NCBI RefSeq assembly: GCF_025717675.1
Contig: NZ_JAJIRT010000009.1
Coordinates: 1-64,000, forward strand
Direction: 5' to 3'
DNA: 64,000 nt
DNA from: Paucibacter sp. DJ2R-2
Lineage (GTDB): Bacteria > Pseudomonadota > Gammaproteobacteria > Burkholderiales > Burkholderiaceae_C
Shown here: positions 9,013-15,680 of the stretch, piece after piece
Layout: each line of letters begins with the position of its first letter
How positions within the stretch are numbered: position 1 is the stretch's first letter
Notes under the pieces: model-generated
Database searches by the model: none
What the model was told of the DNA's origin: nothing
The model's input: only the letters and a program-made list of their open reading frames with translations
Program-made: the position numbers and the translations under genes

Positions 9013-9172
9013 CAAAACAAGAAAAGGTAGCAATATTCAAGACTCAACGACTGCATGCTGGCACCTGCACCGCAGGCCACGACACCGCAGCGAAGCCTGG
9101 TTAGAGTGCGAAGCATCTCCCGAGGGGGAGCTTGATTTCAACCGCAACTTTTCCCTGAAAGCAGTCCACACC

Positions 9173-9691
9173 ATGAACAAATTCATCGCCGCCGCCGCCC
9201 TGGCCCTGATCGCCACCACCGCCTCTGCCGCCGACAGCAATTTCTACGTCGGTGGAGACATCGGCTCGAGCAAGTTCAAAGCCGATGGCGATTCCCGCTC
9301 TAAGACGGGCTTCGGCGCCACCCTGGGTTACACCCTGAACCCCAATGTGGCCTTCGAACTGACGGCACGCCGCCTGGGCAGCTTCAAGGAAGACGGCAGC
9401 AAGCTCAGCGTCAATGCACTGCAAGCCTCGGTGCTGGGCATCGCTCCGATCACCAACGAGTTCTCGATCTACGGCCGCCTGGGCATGGGCCGCAACTCCC
9501 TGGACTTGAGCGAAGGCGCTGTCAGCGCTTCCGTGCACAAGAACAAGGCCCTGGTGGGCATCGGCGCCAGCTACCAAGTGGCCAAGAACGTCGCACTGCG
9601 CGGCGAGTACACCAATCTGGGCAACAACAAGGTGGGCGACACCAGCGTCAAGATGCACCAGTTCAACGTCGGCATGACTTACGCCTTCTGA
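9173..9691 (+). CDS. Small outer-membrane beta-barrel protein (OmpA/OmpW-like), copy 1
   Basis: A 172-residue protein with a clear signal peptide (MNKFIAAAALALIATTASAA) and a mature part of alternating aromatic/polar strands ending in GMTYAF; the terminal Phe is the usual outer-membrane insertion signal. The opening NFYVGGDIGSSKFK and the GFGATLGYTLNPNVAFEL strand match the eight-stranded OMP_b-brl family. The second copy at 11596 keeps the same signal layout and strand order. Genes for an oxidase-like protein and SoxR lie between them. A hairpin (9111-9133) lies in the leader, and a strong terminator follows at 9740. Ligand or role unknown. Confidence 0.85.
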   Translation: MNKFIAAAALALIATTASAADSNFYVGGDIGSSKFKADGDSRSKTGFGATLGYTLNPNVAFELTARRLGSFKEDGSKLSVNALQASVLGIAPITNEFSIYGRLGMGRNSLDLSEGAVSASVHKNKALVGIGASYQVAKNVALRGEYTNLGNNKVGDTSVKMHQFNVGMTYAF

Positions 9692-9739
9692 GCCCGCCGG
9701 CCTTGAGGCCGGTTCGCCGGCTCCTCTGAATGACAAGCA

Positions 9740-9768
9740 AGCCCCGCCACAGCGGGGCTTTTCCTTTT
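9740..9768 (+). terminator. Rho-independent terminator after barrel copy 1
   Basis: AAGCCCCGC, CACA loop, GCGGGGCTT, followed by TTCCTTTTT. It sits between the convergent stops of the barrel gene and the questin-oxidase-like gene and closes the rightward transcript. Confidence 0.85.
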
Positions 9769-9775
9769 TCAGGAA

Positions 9776-10804
9776 TCAGCGCAAGACCAGCGCCGCAGCC
9801 TGGAGATAACGGGCATCGCCATAGACTGCCATTTCCTCGCGGCAGGCGTGGACGAGCTTGATCGTGTGGTCGTCGCGGGCTTGCGTGGCAGCCTCAGCCA
9901 ACTCGCTCCAGCTCAGGTCCTCTGTTCGGGCCAGCGCCGTCGCAGTCGATCGAGGCTGGACACGCCCCGCCATATAGGCCGCGACAAAAGCCTCGCCCAG
10001 CAGATTCTGAACGGCCGGGTCAGAGCGCAAGGCCTCCGGCAACCAAGGCAAGAGCAGGCGCAGGGCGCGCAGACCGGTGATCATGTGCAAGACGGTGAAG
10101 TTGGCGCTGTCCAGGTAGTAGCCCAATGCCAAATGCGCCAATTCAGCGAGGCGCTGCTCCAGCGAAGCAGCGGGTGCCAGACCATGGGCCAATTCGGCAT
10201 ACAAGGGCATCTGTGTCGCCGCTTCCATGCGCAAGAAGATCAAGGGCGCCTCACTGCGCCAGGACTTGGCACCGTCGACCAGCGCTTGTGACCAGCCCTC
10301 CTGCTGACGCAGCGAAGCGGGTCCGGCAGCCGGTGCCGGCAAGACTTGCCATCGGCAGGCCCAGTAGGCCAAGGCCGAGGCCAGTTCCGCAGCGTGGCCG
10401 GACTCGAGTGCATGAGCGGTACGGATGGCACCGTGAAAAGCCACGGCCGAGACACCGGGCAGCAGCACCGGCAAAACCTGGCGCAGCAGCACGTCGCGCC
10501 CCTGCTCGGCGAGAGCAGCCGCGAAACTGTGCCGCAGATCTGCAAAGGCCTCGTAGCGACCCAGTGCCGCTTGCCAGTCAGGCAAGACTCGGCCCTCGCC
10601 CGGGCTGCGGCGGCCCTCGAAGCGCTCGGTGTAGCTTGCGAAGAAGTTTTCGATGCGAACCTCATCGGCGCCCAGGCTGTGCAGGGCCTGCAGAGCCATG
10701 GGCAGGTGGCTGCTCAACTGCTGTCCATACTCGGGCGGGAAAGCAAGGCTGCGGTCCAGCCAGGCATGGAGCTGTTTGCTGCTGGAAACGGTGGAACTGG
10801 ACAT
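9776..10804 (-). CDS. Questin-oxidase-like protein (DUF4243 family)
   Basis: A 342-residue, mostly helical protein with the family pattern: EYGQQLSSHLPMALQAL with LGADE near residues 25-50, HGAIRTAHAL in the middle, and a late segment NFTVLHMITGLRALRLLLPW. Fungal questin oxidase acts on an anthraquinone by ring cleavage; bacterial members are uncharacterised. The ATG at 10804 was chosen because it follows a likely promoter at 10838-10868 with a SoxR-type operator inside the spacer. The divergent neighbour encodes SoxR. The setting suggests a response to redox-active quinone-like compounds, possibly their detoxification; this is inference. Confidence 0.75.
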   Translation of the reverse strand: MSSSTVSSSKQLHAWLDRSLAFPPEYGQQLSSHLPMALQALHSLGADEVRIENFFASYTERFEGRRSPGEGRVLPDWQAALGRYEAFADLRHSFAAALAEQGRDVLLRQVLPVLLPGVSAVAFHGAIRTAHALESGHAAELASALAYWACRWQVLPAPAAGPASLRQQEGWSQALVDGAKSWRSEAPLIFLRMEAATQMPLYAELAHGLAPAASLEQRLAELAHLALGYYLDSANFTVLHMITGLRALRLLLPWLPEALRSDPAVQNLLGEAFVAAYMAGRVQPRSTATALARTEDLSWSELAEAATQARDDHTIKLVHACREEMAVYGDARYLQAAALVLR

Positions 10805-10837
10805 GGTGGAAACGCTCGGAAGTGATGCAAGGCTCCT

Positions 10838-10868
10838 ATACTGAAAGTTCAAGTGAACTTGAAGTCAA
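10838..10868 (-). promoter_or_regulatory. SoxR-type promoter/operator for the questin-oxidase-like gene
   Basis: Reading leftward, a -35 TTGACT (10863-10868) and a weak -10 CAGTAT (10838-10843) are separated by 19 bases, the long spacer typical of MerR-family-activated promoters. The spacer holds the dyad TTCAAGTGAACTTGAA (10848-10863), close to the enterobacterial sox box core CAAGTTAACTTG. The soxR gene begins 33 bases to the right. The -10 is only a 3-of-6 match, as expected for an activator-dependent promoter. Confidence 0.72.
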
Positions 10869-10900
10869 GCGCTTTTTCGATCAAGTCGATCAGGATTCAT

Positions 10901-11470
10901 ATGCCAAGTAAATCCGCCACCAAGCTGCCCATCGACACCGCTCAGGCACGACCGGATCCGCGCGCCAAGGCCCCTGCCGCGGCGAGCGATCGGCTACCCA
11001 TCGGGGAACTGGTGCGGCGCAGCGGCGTGGCGGCCAGTGCCCTGCGCTTCTATGAAGACGCCGGGCTGATGCAAAGCACACGCAGCGGCAGCGGTCGGCG
11101 CCAGTACGCGCGCGCCGATCTGCGTCGTCTGGCCTTTGTCCGTGCGGCCCAGGCGGTCGGTTTGAGCCTGGAGCAGATCCGCGCAGCTCTCGCCCAGCTG
11201 CCCGATGGCCGCACACCGACCGTGGCCGACTGGGAACACCTGTCTGCCTCCTGGCGGCCCATGCTGGACCAACGCATCGCCGAGCTCACGCGCTTGCGCG
11301 ACACGCTGAGCTCATGCATAGGCTGCGGCTGCCTGTCCTTGAGCAAATGCGGTCTCTACAACCCCGATGACCAGGCCGCTCGGCATGGCGCGGGCGCCCG
11401 CTACTTGCTCGGCGACAGTGCCCCGGCGGCCATCCAACAAAAGCCGATGCGCCGCAGGCGCGCTGGGTAA
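10901..11470 (+). CDS. soxR: Redox-sensing MerR-family activator SoxR
   Basis: A 189-residue MerR-type regulator: a winged-helix DNA-binding domain (IGELVRRSGVAASALRFYED, residues about 34-53), a dimerisation helix, and the iron-sulfur motif CIGCGC-LSLSK-C with Cys139, 142, 144 and 150, the same spacing as E. coli SoxR. It binds a [2Fe-2S] cluster that is oxidised by redox-cycling compounds, switching on genes whose promoters have an over-long spacer. The ATG at 10901 leaves an unusual 30-residue basic/Ala-Pro-rich N-terminal extension. It is divergent from the questin-oxidase-like gene, and a matching operator lies between them. No soxS is visible, consistent with direct regulation of effectors outside enterobacteria. 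Confidence 0.93.
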   Translation: MPSKSATKLPIDTAQARPDPRAKAPAAASDRLPIGELVRRSGVAASALRFYEDAGLMQSTRSGSGRRQYARADLRRLAFVRAAQAVGLSLEQIRAALAQLPDGRTPTVADWEHLSASWRPMLDQRIAELTRLRDTLSSCIGCGCLSLSKCGLYNPDDQAARHGAGARYLLGDSAPAAIQQKPMRRRRAG

Positions 11471-11545
11471 TCTTTCCATCAAACCTTGATGGCTCGATAC
11501 AACAGCCGAGAAAGGACAAGGGGAAACCCTTGATAGGATGCGCGC

Positions 11546-11568
11546 CTCTCTCCGGAGGGAGAGTTTTT
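11546..11568 (+). terminator. Hairpin plus U-run between soxR and barrel copy 2
   Basis: CTCTCTC, loop CGGA, GGGAGAG, then TTTTT ends only 27 bases before the ATG at 11596. It can be the soxR terminator, but the space left for a promoter of the next gene is very small, so it could also act as a leader attenuator. Confidence 0.5.
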
Positions 11569-11595
11569 GTGATCCTAGAAAAGAGTTCCATTTCC

Positions 11596-12126
11596 ATGAA
11601 GAAGATTTTTGCCCTGGCCGCTCTGGCCTTCGCCGCTTCCACCGCTTGCGCCGCTGACAACAGCTGGTATGTGGGTGGCGACATTGGTTCGAGCCGCTTC
11701 AAGATCGAAGGCGATTCGGGCTCCAAAACCGGTTTCGGCGCCAGCGTTGGCTATCAGCTGAACACCAATGTGGCTTTCGAGGCTTCTGTGCGTCGTCTGG
11801 GTTCGGACACCGAAGACGGCCTCAAGCTGTCGGTCAACGCGCTGCAAATTTCGGCACTGGGTATCGCCCCGCTGAACAAGGAGTTCTCGCTGTTCGCACG
11901 CCTGGGCGTGAGCCGCAATTCGCTGGACTTCACGGTCAGCAATATTGACTTGTCTTTGCACAAGACCAAGGCCTTCTTCGGCCTGGGCGGCGCGTACCAG
12001 TTCGACAAGGCTCTGAGCCTGCGCGCTGAGTATGTGAACCTGGGCAACAACAAGATCAGCGCTGGCGGCGAAAGCGCCGAGTTCAAGATTCACCAGTTCA
12101 ACCTGGGCCTGAACTACGCCTTCTGA
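11596..12126 (+). CDS. Small outer-membrane beta-barrel protein, copy 2
   Basis: A 176-residue paralogue of the protein at 9173: signal peptide MKKIFALAALAFAASTACAA, opening NSWYVGGDIGSSRFK, central ALQISALGIAPLNKEFSLFARLG, and a C-terminal LNYAF with the outer-membrane Phe. The two copies share strand order and most turn residues but differ throughout, so the duplication is not recent. It lies downstream of soxR, behind the hairpin at 11546, and is closed by the terminator at 12155. Having both copies next to a redox regulator and a questin-oxidase-like gene suggests a shared envelope role, which is only inference. Confidence 0.85.
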   Translation: MKKIFALAALAFAASTACAADNSWYVGGDIGSSRFKIEGDSGSKTGFGASVGYQLNTNVAFEASVRRLGSDTEDGLKLSVNALQISALGIAPLNKEFSLFARLGVSRNSLDFTVSNIDLSLHKTKAFFGLGGAYQFDKALSLRAEYVNLGNNKISAGGESAEFKIHQFNLGLNYAF

Positions 12127-12154
12127 TCTTCACCGGTCCGAACGCACCCATAAG

Positions 12155-12180
12155 AAGCCCCGCAGCCGCGGGGCTTTTTT
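12155..12180 (+). terminator. Rho-independent terminator after barrel copy 2
   Basis: AAGCCCCGC, short AGCC loop, GCGGGGCTT followed by a run of T. A classic intrinsic terminator 29 bases after the stop codon. Confidence 0.9.
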
Positions 12181-12234
12181 GTTTGTGAGCCGCACCTTGA
12201 GAGACTGCGAGCGGCACAAAGCGGAACCCTAAAT

Positions 12235-12315
12235 GCAACCACAGAGGCACGGAGGCACAGAGCTAAAACCAATTCAGCTTTGTATTTCTCTGTGCCTCCG
12301 TGCCTCTGTGGTTGC
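12235..12315. repeat. Perfect 28-bp inverted repeat
   Basis: Arms at 12235-12262 and 12288-12315 are exact reverse complements (28 of 28) around a 25-base loop. The arm contains an internal near-repeat, AGAGGCACGGAGGCACAGAG. It lies between the convergent stops of the barrel gene and speD, downstream of an intrinsic terminator. It resembles dispersed palindromic elements rather than a simple terminator, since no T-run follows. Confidence 0.85.
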
Positions 12316-12357
12316 CTTTTGTATTCGGCTGCTTTGCGCCGATTCCAGCCGACCTCG

Positions 12358-12729
12358 TCAGCCGCGCACCAAACGCTGTTCGCGCCGTTCGCCTGGGTCA
12401 AAGGCATCACAAAGCATCTGCATCAGCCGTTCGGCCGCGGCGCTGTTGTCTCCCGCCAGGTTGCAGACATACACGTCGAGCGTGACGCCGCCCAGCTCGG
12501 GCCAGGTGTGAATGGCCAGATGCGATTCGGCCAGCAGAACCACGCCCGTGATGCCGCTCTGCTCACAGCCAGGCGCGACCTCAAAACGATGAAACAGCTC
12601 GACCACAGCGCCCAAACCAGCCGCCTGTACGGCATCGCGGCACAGGCGACCGAGAGACTCTGGGTCCAGCATCAACGGGGACTGCGGGTCGCAGCCACGC
12701 AAATCGGCAGTCAGATGCAAGCCCTGCAC
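12358..12729 (-). CDS. speD: S-adenosylmethionine decarboxylase proenzyme SpeD
   Basis: A 123-residue class 1B AdoMet decarboxylase. The self-processing site is present in AESHLAIHTWPE: cleavage before Ser69 would form the pyruvoyl cofactor, with His74 and Cys89 at the spacing of the Thermotoga enzyme (63/68/83). It makes decarboxy-SAM, the aminopropyl donor for spermidine synthases. No in-frame ATG exists at the start; GTG at 12729 has a GAGG six bases ahead. The stop of moaD is 15 bases upstream, so speD is the last gene of the alaA-hom-thrC-moeA-moaD run. The only aminopropyltransferase homologue in the window is the membrane-fused one at 5807. Confidence 0.93.
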   Translation of the reverse strand: MQGLHLTADLRGCDPQSPLMLDPESLGRLCRDAVQAAGLGAVVELFHRFEVAPGCEQSGITGVVLLAESHLAIHTWPELGGVTLDVYVCNLAGDNSAAAERLMQMLCDAFDPGERREQRLVRG

Positions 12730-12744
12730 AGCAGCCTCATAGAC

Positions 12745-13020
12745 TCAACCGCCGGTGACCGGCGGGAAAAAGGCCAGCTCGGCATCGGCCGAAATGCGGG
12801 TCTGGTCGCTTGCCACCATCTGCTGGTTGAGCGCACAACGAACGGCTCTCCCAGGCCCCAAGGCGTCCGCATGCGCCGCCGAGCGCCCACAGAGCTGCTC
12901 GCGCAAAGCGGCCACGCTGGTGCCGGCGGGAATCTCGAGTCGCTCGCCCGCCCCCAACTGCTCCCGCAGCGAAGCAAAAAAACGCAGTTGCACCTGGATC
13001 ATGACCACGGCATCACTCAT
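12745..13020 (-). CDS. moaD: Molybdopterin synthase sulfur carrier subunit MoaD
   Basis: A 91-residue ubiquitin-like protein ending in PPVTGG; the C-terminal Gly-Gly is adenylated and thiocarboxylated before sulfur transfer in the MoaD-MoaE complex. The FFASLREQLG start of the fold is typical. The ATG at 13020 overlaps the moeA stop in an ATGA arrangement; an internal Met (MIQVQLRFF, 13002) is an alternative start giving the more usual length of 85. The usual next gene, moaE, is replaced here by speD. Confidence 0.93.
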   Translation of the reverse strand: MSDAVVMIQVQLRFFASLREQLGAGERLEIPAGTSVAALREQLCGRSAAHADALGPGRAVRCALNQQMVASDQTRISADAELAFFPPVTGG

Positions 13021-14276
13021 GACAGCAACTCACTGAAGGGCAGAAAGCGCACCGTGTCGCCGGGCGCGATGCTGCGGCCCGAGGGGTTGTCCACCAGGCC
13101 ATCGCCCCAGACCGCCGAGCTGAGCACGCCCGAGCTTTGGTTGGCGAACAGATCCAAGCCGCCGGCCTCGTTGAGCCGGGCACGCAGAAACTCCTGGCGC
13201 CGATCGGCACGCGGCCAGGCGAAATCCGCACGCAGTGCATAGGCGCGCGGCTGCAGGCGGGTGGCGCCCTGCAGGCGCAAGATCACCGGCCGAACCAGCA
13301 GGCAGAAGGTCACCAAACTGGCCACCGGATTGCCTGGCAGACCGACGAACCACGCTGAACCGCCATCACCATCGCGCCGCACCGAACCGAAGGCCAAGGG
13401 CTTGCCCGGTTTGATGGCGATCTGCCAGAGCTCCAGCTGCCCTTCGGCCTGCACGGCCGGCCGCAGATGGTCTTCCTCGCCGACGGATACGCCGCCCGAG
13501 GTGATGATGAGGTCCGCCCGCGCCGCCGCTTCACGCAGCGTCGCGCGCGTAGCGTCGAGCCGGTCCGGCACGATGCCCAGATCCAGCACCTCGCAGCCCA
13601 GGCCTTGCAGCAGGCCGCGCAGGGTGAAGCGGTTGGAGTTGTAAATGGCGCCGGGACGCAGCGGCTCGCCGGGCATGACCAACTCATCGCCGGTGGAAAA
13701 CAGCGCCACGCGCGGGCGCTGCGCCACATGCAGCTGTGCCGCACCGACCGAAGCGGCCAGGCCCAAGCCCGCCGGATCCAGGCGGCTGCCCACCGACAGC
13801 ACGGTGGCGTCGCGCTCCACATCTTCGCCACGGCGCCGGATTGCATTGCCCAGCTCAGGCACGCTCAAGAATCGTACGGCGCCCAGGCCCTCGCCCGGTA
13901 CGGCCTCGCATTGTTCCTGCATCAGCACGGTGTCGGCGCCCACTGGCACTTGCGCACCGGTGAAGATGCGCGCCGCCGTGCCCGGCTGGTGGGCCGCGCC
14001 GACCACGCCGGCCGGCACGCGCTGCGCCACCGGCAGAACCGTGCCCGGCTCGCGCACATCGGCGGCGCAAAAGGCATAGCCGTCCATGGCCGAGTTGTCG
14101 GCCGGCGGCACGTCGAGCAAGGACATCACGTCCTGGCTCAGCACCCGGCCCAGGGCCTCGGCCGTGGGCAGCACTTCGCTCAAGCCCAGGGGCTGAACAG
14201 CAGCCAGCAAGCGGGCCAATGCCTCGTCCAGCGGCAGCATGGCCGGCTTGGCCTGGGCGGCAGAGGACTCAGACAT
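13017..14276 (-). CDS. moeA: Molybdopterin molybdotransferase MoeA
   Basis: A 419-residue MoeA. Visible landmarks are DVPPADNSAMDGYAF near residue 60, VPAGVVGAAHQPGTAARIFTG near 90-110, FSTGDELVMPGEPL near 195, and the ITSGGVSVGEEDHL motif near 255, where MPT-adenylate binds. MoeA inserts molybdate into molybdopterin. The ATG at 14276 overlaps thrC by eight bases; a start three codons earlier (14285) is possible. It sits between thrC and moaD in a tight operon. Confidence 0.95.
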   Translation of the reverse strand: MSESSAAQAKPAMLPLDEALARLLAAVQPLGLSEVLPTAEALGRVLSQDVMSLLDVPPADNSAMDGYAFCAADVREPGTVLPVAQRVPAGVVGAAHQPGTAARIFTGAQVPVGADTVLMQEQCEAVPGEGLGAVRFLSVPELGNAIRRRGEDVERDATVLSVGSRLDPAGLGLAASVGAAQLHVAQRPRVALFSTGDELVMPGEPLRPGAIYNSNRFTLRGLLQGLGCEVLDLGIVPDRLDATRATLREAAARADLIITSGGVSVGEEDHLRPAVQAEGQLELWQIAIKPGKPLAFGSVRRDGDGGSAWFVGLPGNPVASLVTFCLLVRPVILRLQGATRLQPRAYALRADFAWPRADRRQEFLRARLNEAGGLDLFANQSSGVLSSAVWGDGLVDNPSGRSIAPGDTVRFLPFSELLS

Positions 14277-15675
14277 GGGTTTCAATGAAACGCTGGACTG
14301 CGGCCAGATCGACCGGCATCACCACCACGCGCTTGGGCAAAGATTCGATGTGCTCCAGACCAGCGGGCCGAGGTGGCGGTGTGCCCAGCGCTTCCTCGAT
14401 GGTGGCCGCGAACTTGACCGGCAAAGCTGTCTCCAGCACCAGCATGGTCACACCGGGCTCGCGGCGCTCTTGTGCCACCTTGAGGCCATCGGCGGTGTGG
14501 GTGTCCACCACCACGCCGTAGCGTGCGTGGGTGGCGCGAATGGTGGCCAGGCGGTCGGCATGGCTGCTGCGGCCGGACTGGAAGCCATAACGCGCAATCT
14601 CGGCATGTTCGCTGGCGCTGATCTGGAAACGCCCTTCGCGGGCAATGGCCTCGCCAAACAAGCCCTTGACCCGCTGGCCGTCACGCCCCAGCAGATCGAA
14701 CACAAAACGCTCGAAATTGCTGGCCTTGGAAATATCCATGGACGGGCTCGAGGTCTCGTGCGTCTCGGCGCTGCCGCGCACGCGGTAGACGCCGGTGCGG
14801 AAGAACTCGTCCAGCACATCGTTTTCGTTGGTGGCCACCACCAAATGCGCAATCGGCAAGCCCATCATGCGCGCCACATGGCCCGCGCAGACATTGCCGA
14901 AATTGCCCGAGGGCACGGTGAAGCTGACCCGCTCAGCATTGCTCGTCGTCGCCTGGAAGTAGCCGGCAAAGTAGTACACCACCTGGGCCAGCAGACGTGC
15001 CCAGTTGATTGAGTTGACCGTACCGATCTGGTACTTGCGCTTGAACTCGAGGTCATTGCTGACCGCCTTGACGATGTCCTGGCAGTCGTCGAACACGCCC
15101 TCGACGGCGATGTTGTGGATGTTGGCGTCCTGCAGGCTGAACATCTGGGCCTGCTGGAAGGGGCTCATGCGGCCATGAGGGCTGAGCATGAAGACATTGA
15201 CGCCAGCCTTGCCGCGCATGGCGTATTCGGCCGCGCTGCCGGTGTCGCCCGAGGTGGCGCCCAGAATGTTGAGCGTCTGGCCGCGCCGGCCCAGCTCGTA
15301 CTCGAACAACTGGCCCAACAGCTGCATGGCCATGTCTTTGAAGGCCAGGGTCGGGCCGTTGGACAGGGCTTGCAGGGCCAGGCCCGGCTCCAGGGTCTTG
15401 AGAGGAGTGATCTCGGGCGTGCCAAACACGGCCTCGGTGTAAGTGCGGCGGGTGATGGCGAGCAGGTCTTCGGCCGGGATGTCGTCGATATAGAGCGACA
15501 AAATCTCAAACGCCAGATCGGCATAGGCCAGGCCGCGCCAGCGTGTCAGGGTTGCATCGTCCACCTGCGGGTAGCGGACTGGCAGGTAGAGGCCGCCATC
15601 GGGCGCCAAGCCCTCCAGCAGGATGTCGCAGAAGCGGCGCTCGGTTTGGTCGCCGCGGGTGCTGATGTATCGCAT
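14269..15675 (-). CDS. thrC: Threonine synthase
   Basis: A 468-residue PLP enzyme converting O-phosphohomoserine to threonine. It has the family N-terminus MRYISTRG, the PLP-lysine region GPTLAFKDMAMQLLG near residue 110, and the Gly-rich phosphate loop LGATSGDTGSAAEYAM near 140. The length fits the long bacterial thrC class. The ATG at 15675 lies five bases after the hom stop; a TTG at 15684 is less likely. It is directly downstream of hom, giving the last two committed steps toward threonine in one transcript. Confidence 0.96.
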   Translation of the reverse strand: MRYISTRGDQTERRFCDILLEGLAPDGGLYLPVRYPQVDDATLTRWRGLAYADLAFEILSLYIDDIPAEDLLAITRRTYTEAVFGTPEITPLKTLEPGLALQALSNGPTLAFKDMAMQLLGQLFEYELGRRGQTLNILGATSGDTGSAAEYAMRGKAGVNVFMLSPHGRMSPFQQAQMFSLQDANIHNIAVEGVFDDCQDIVKAVSNDLEFKRKYQIGTVNSINWARLLAQVVYYFAGYFQATTSNAERVSFTVPSGNFGNVCAGHVARMMGLPIAHLVVATNENDVLDEFFRTGVYRVRGSAETHETSSPSMDISKASNFERFVFDLLGRDGQRVKGLFGEAIAREGRFQISASEHAEIARYGFQSGRSSHADRLATIRATHARYGVVVDTHTADGLKVAQERREPGVTMLVLETALPVKFAATIEEALGTPPPRPAGLEHIESLPKRVVVMPVDLAAVQRFIETHV

Positions 15676-15680
15676 GCTCG

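Noticed and set aside
1860-12729. Prophage or integrative element
   Set aside because: No integrase, transposase, phage structural gene, tRNA boundary or direct repeat was found; only the position between moaD and moaE suggests insertion.
12280-13242. 320-residue open frame on the plus strand over speD and moaD
   Set aside because: speD and moaD on the minus strand have complete catalytic motifs; the plus frame has none.
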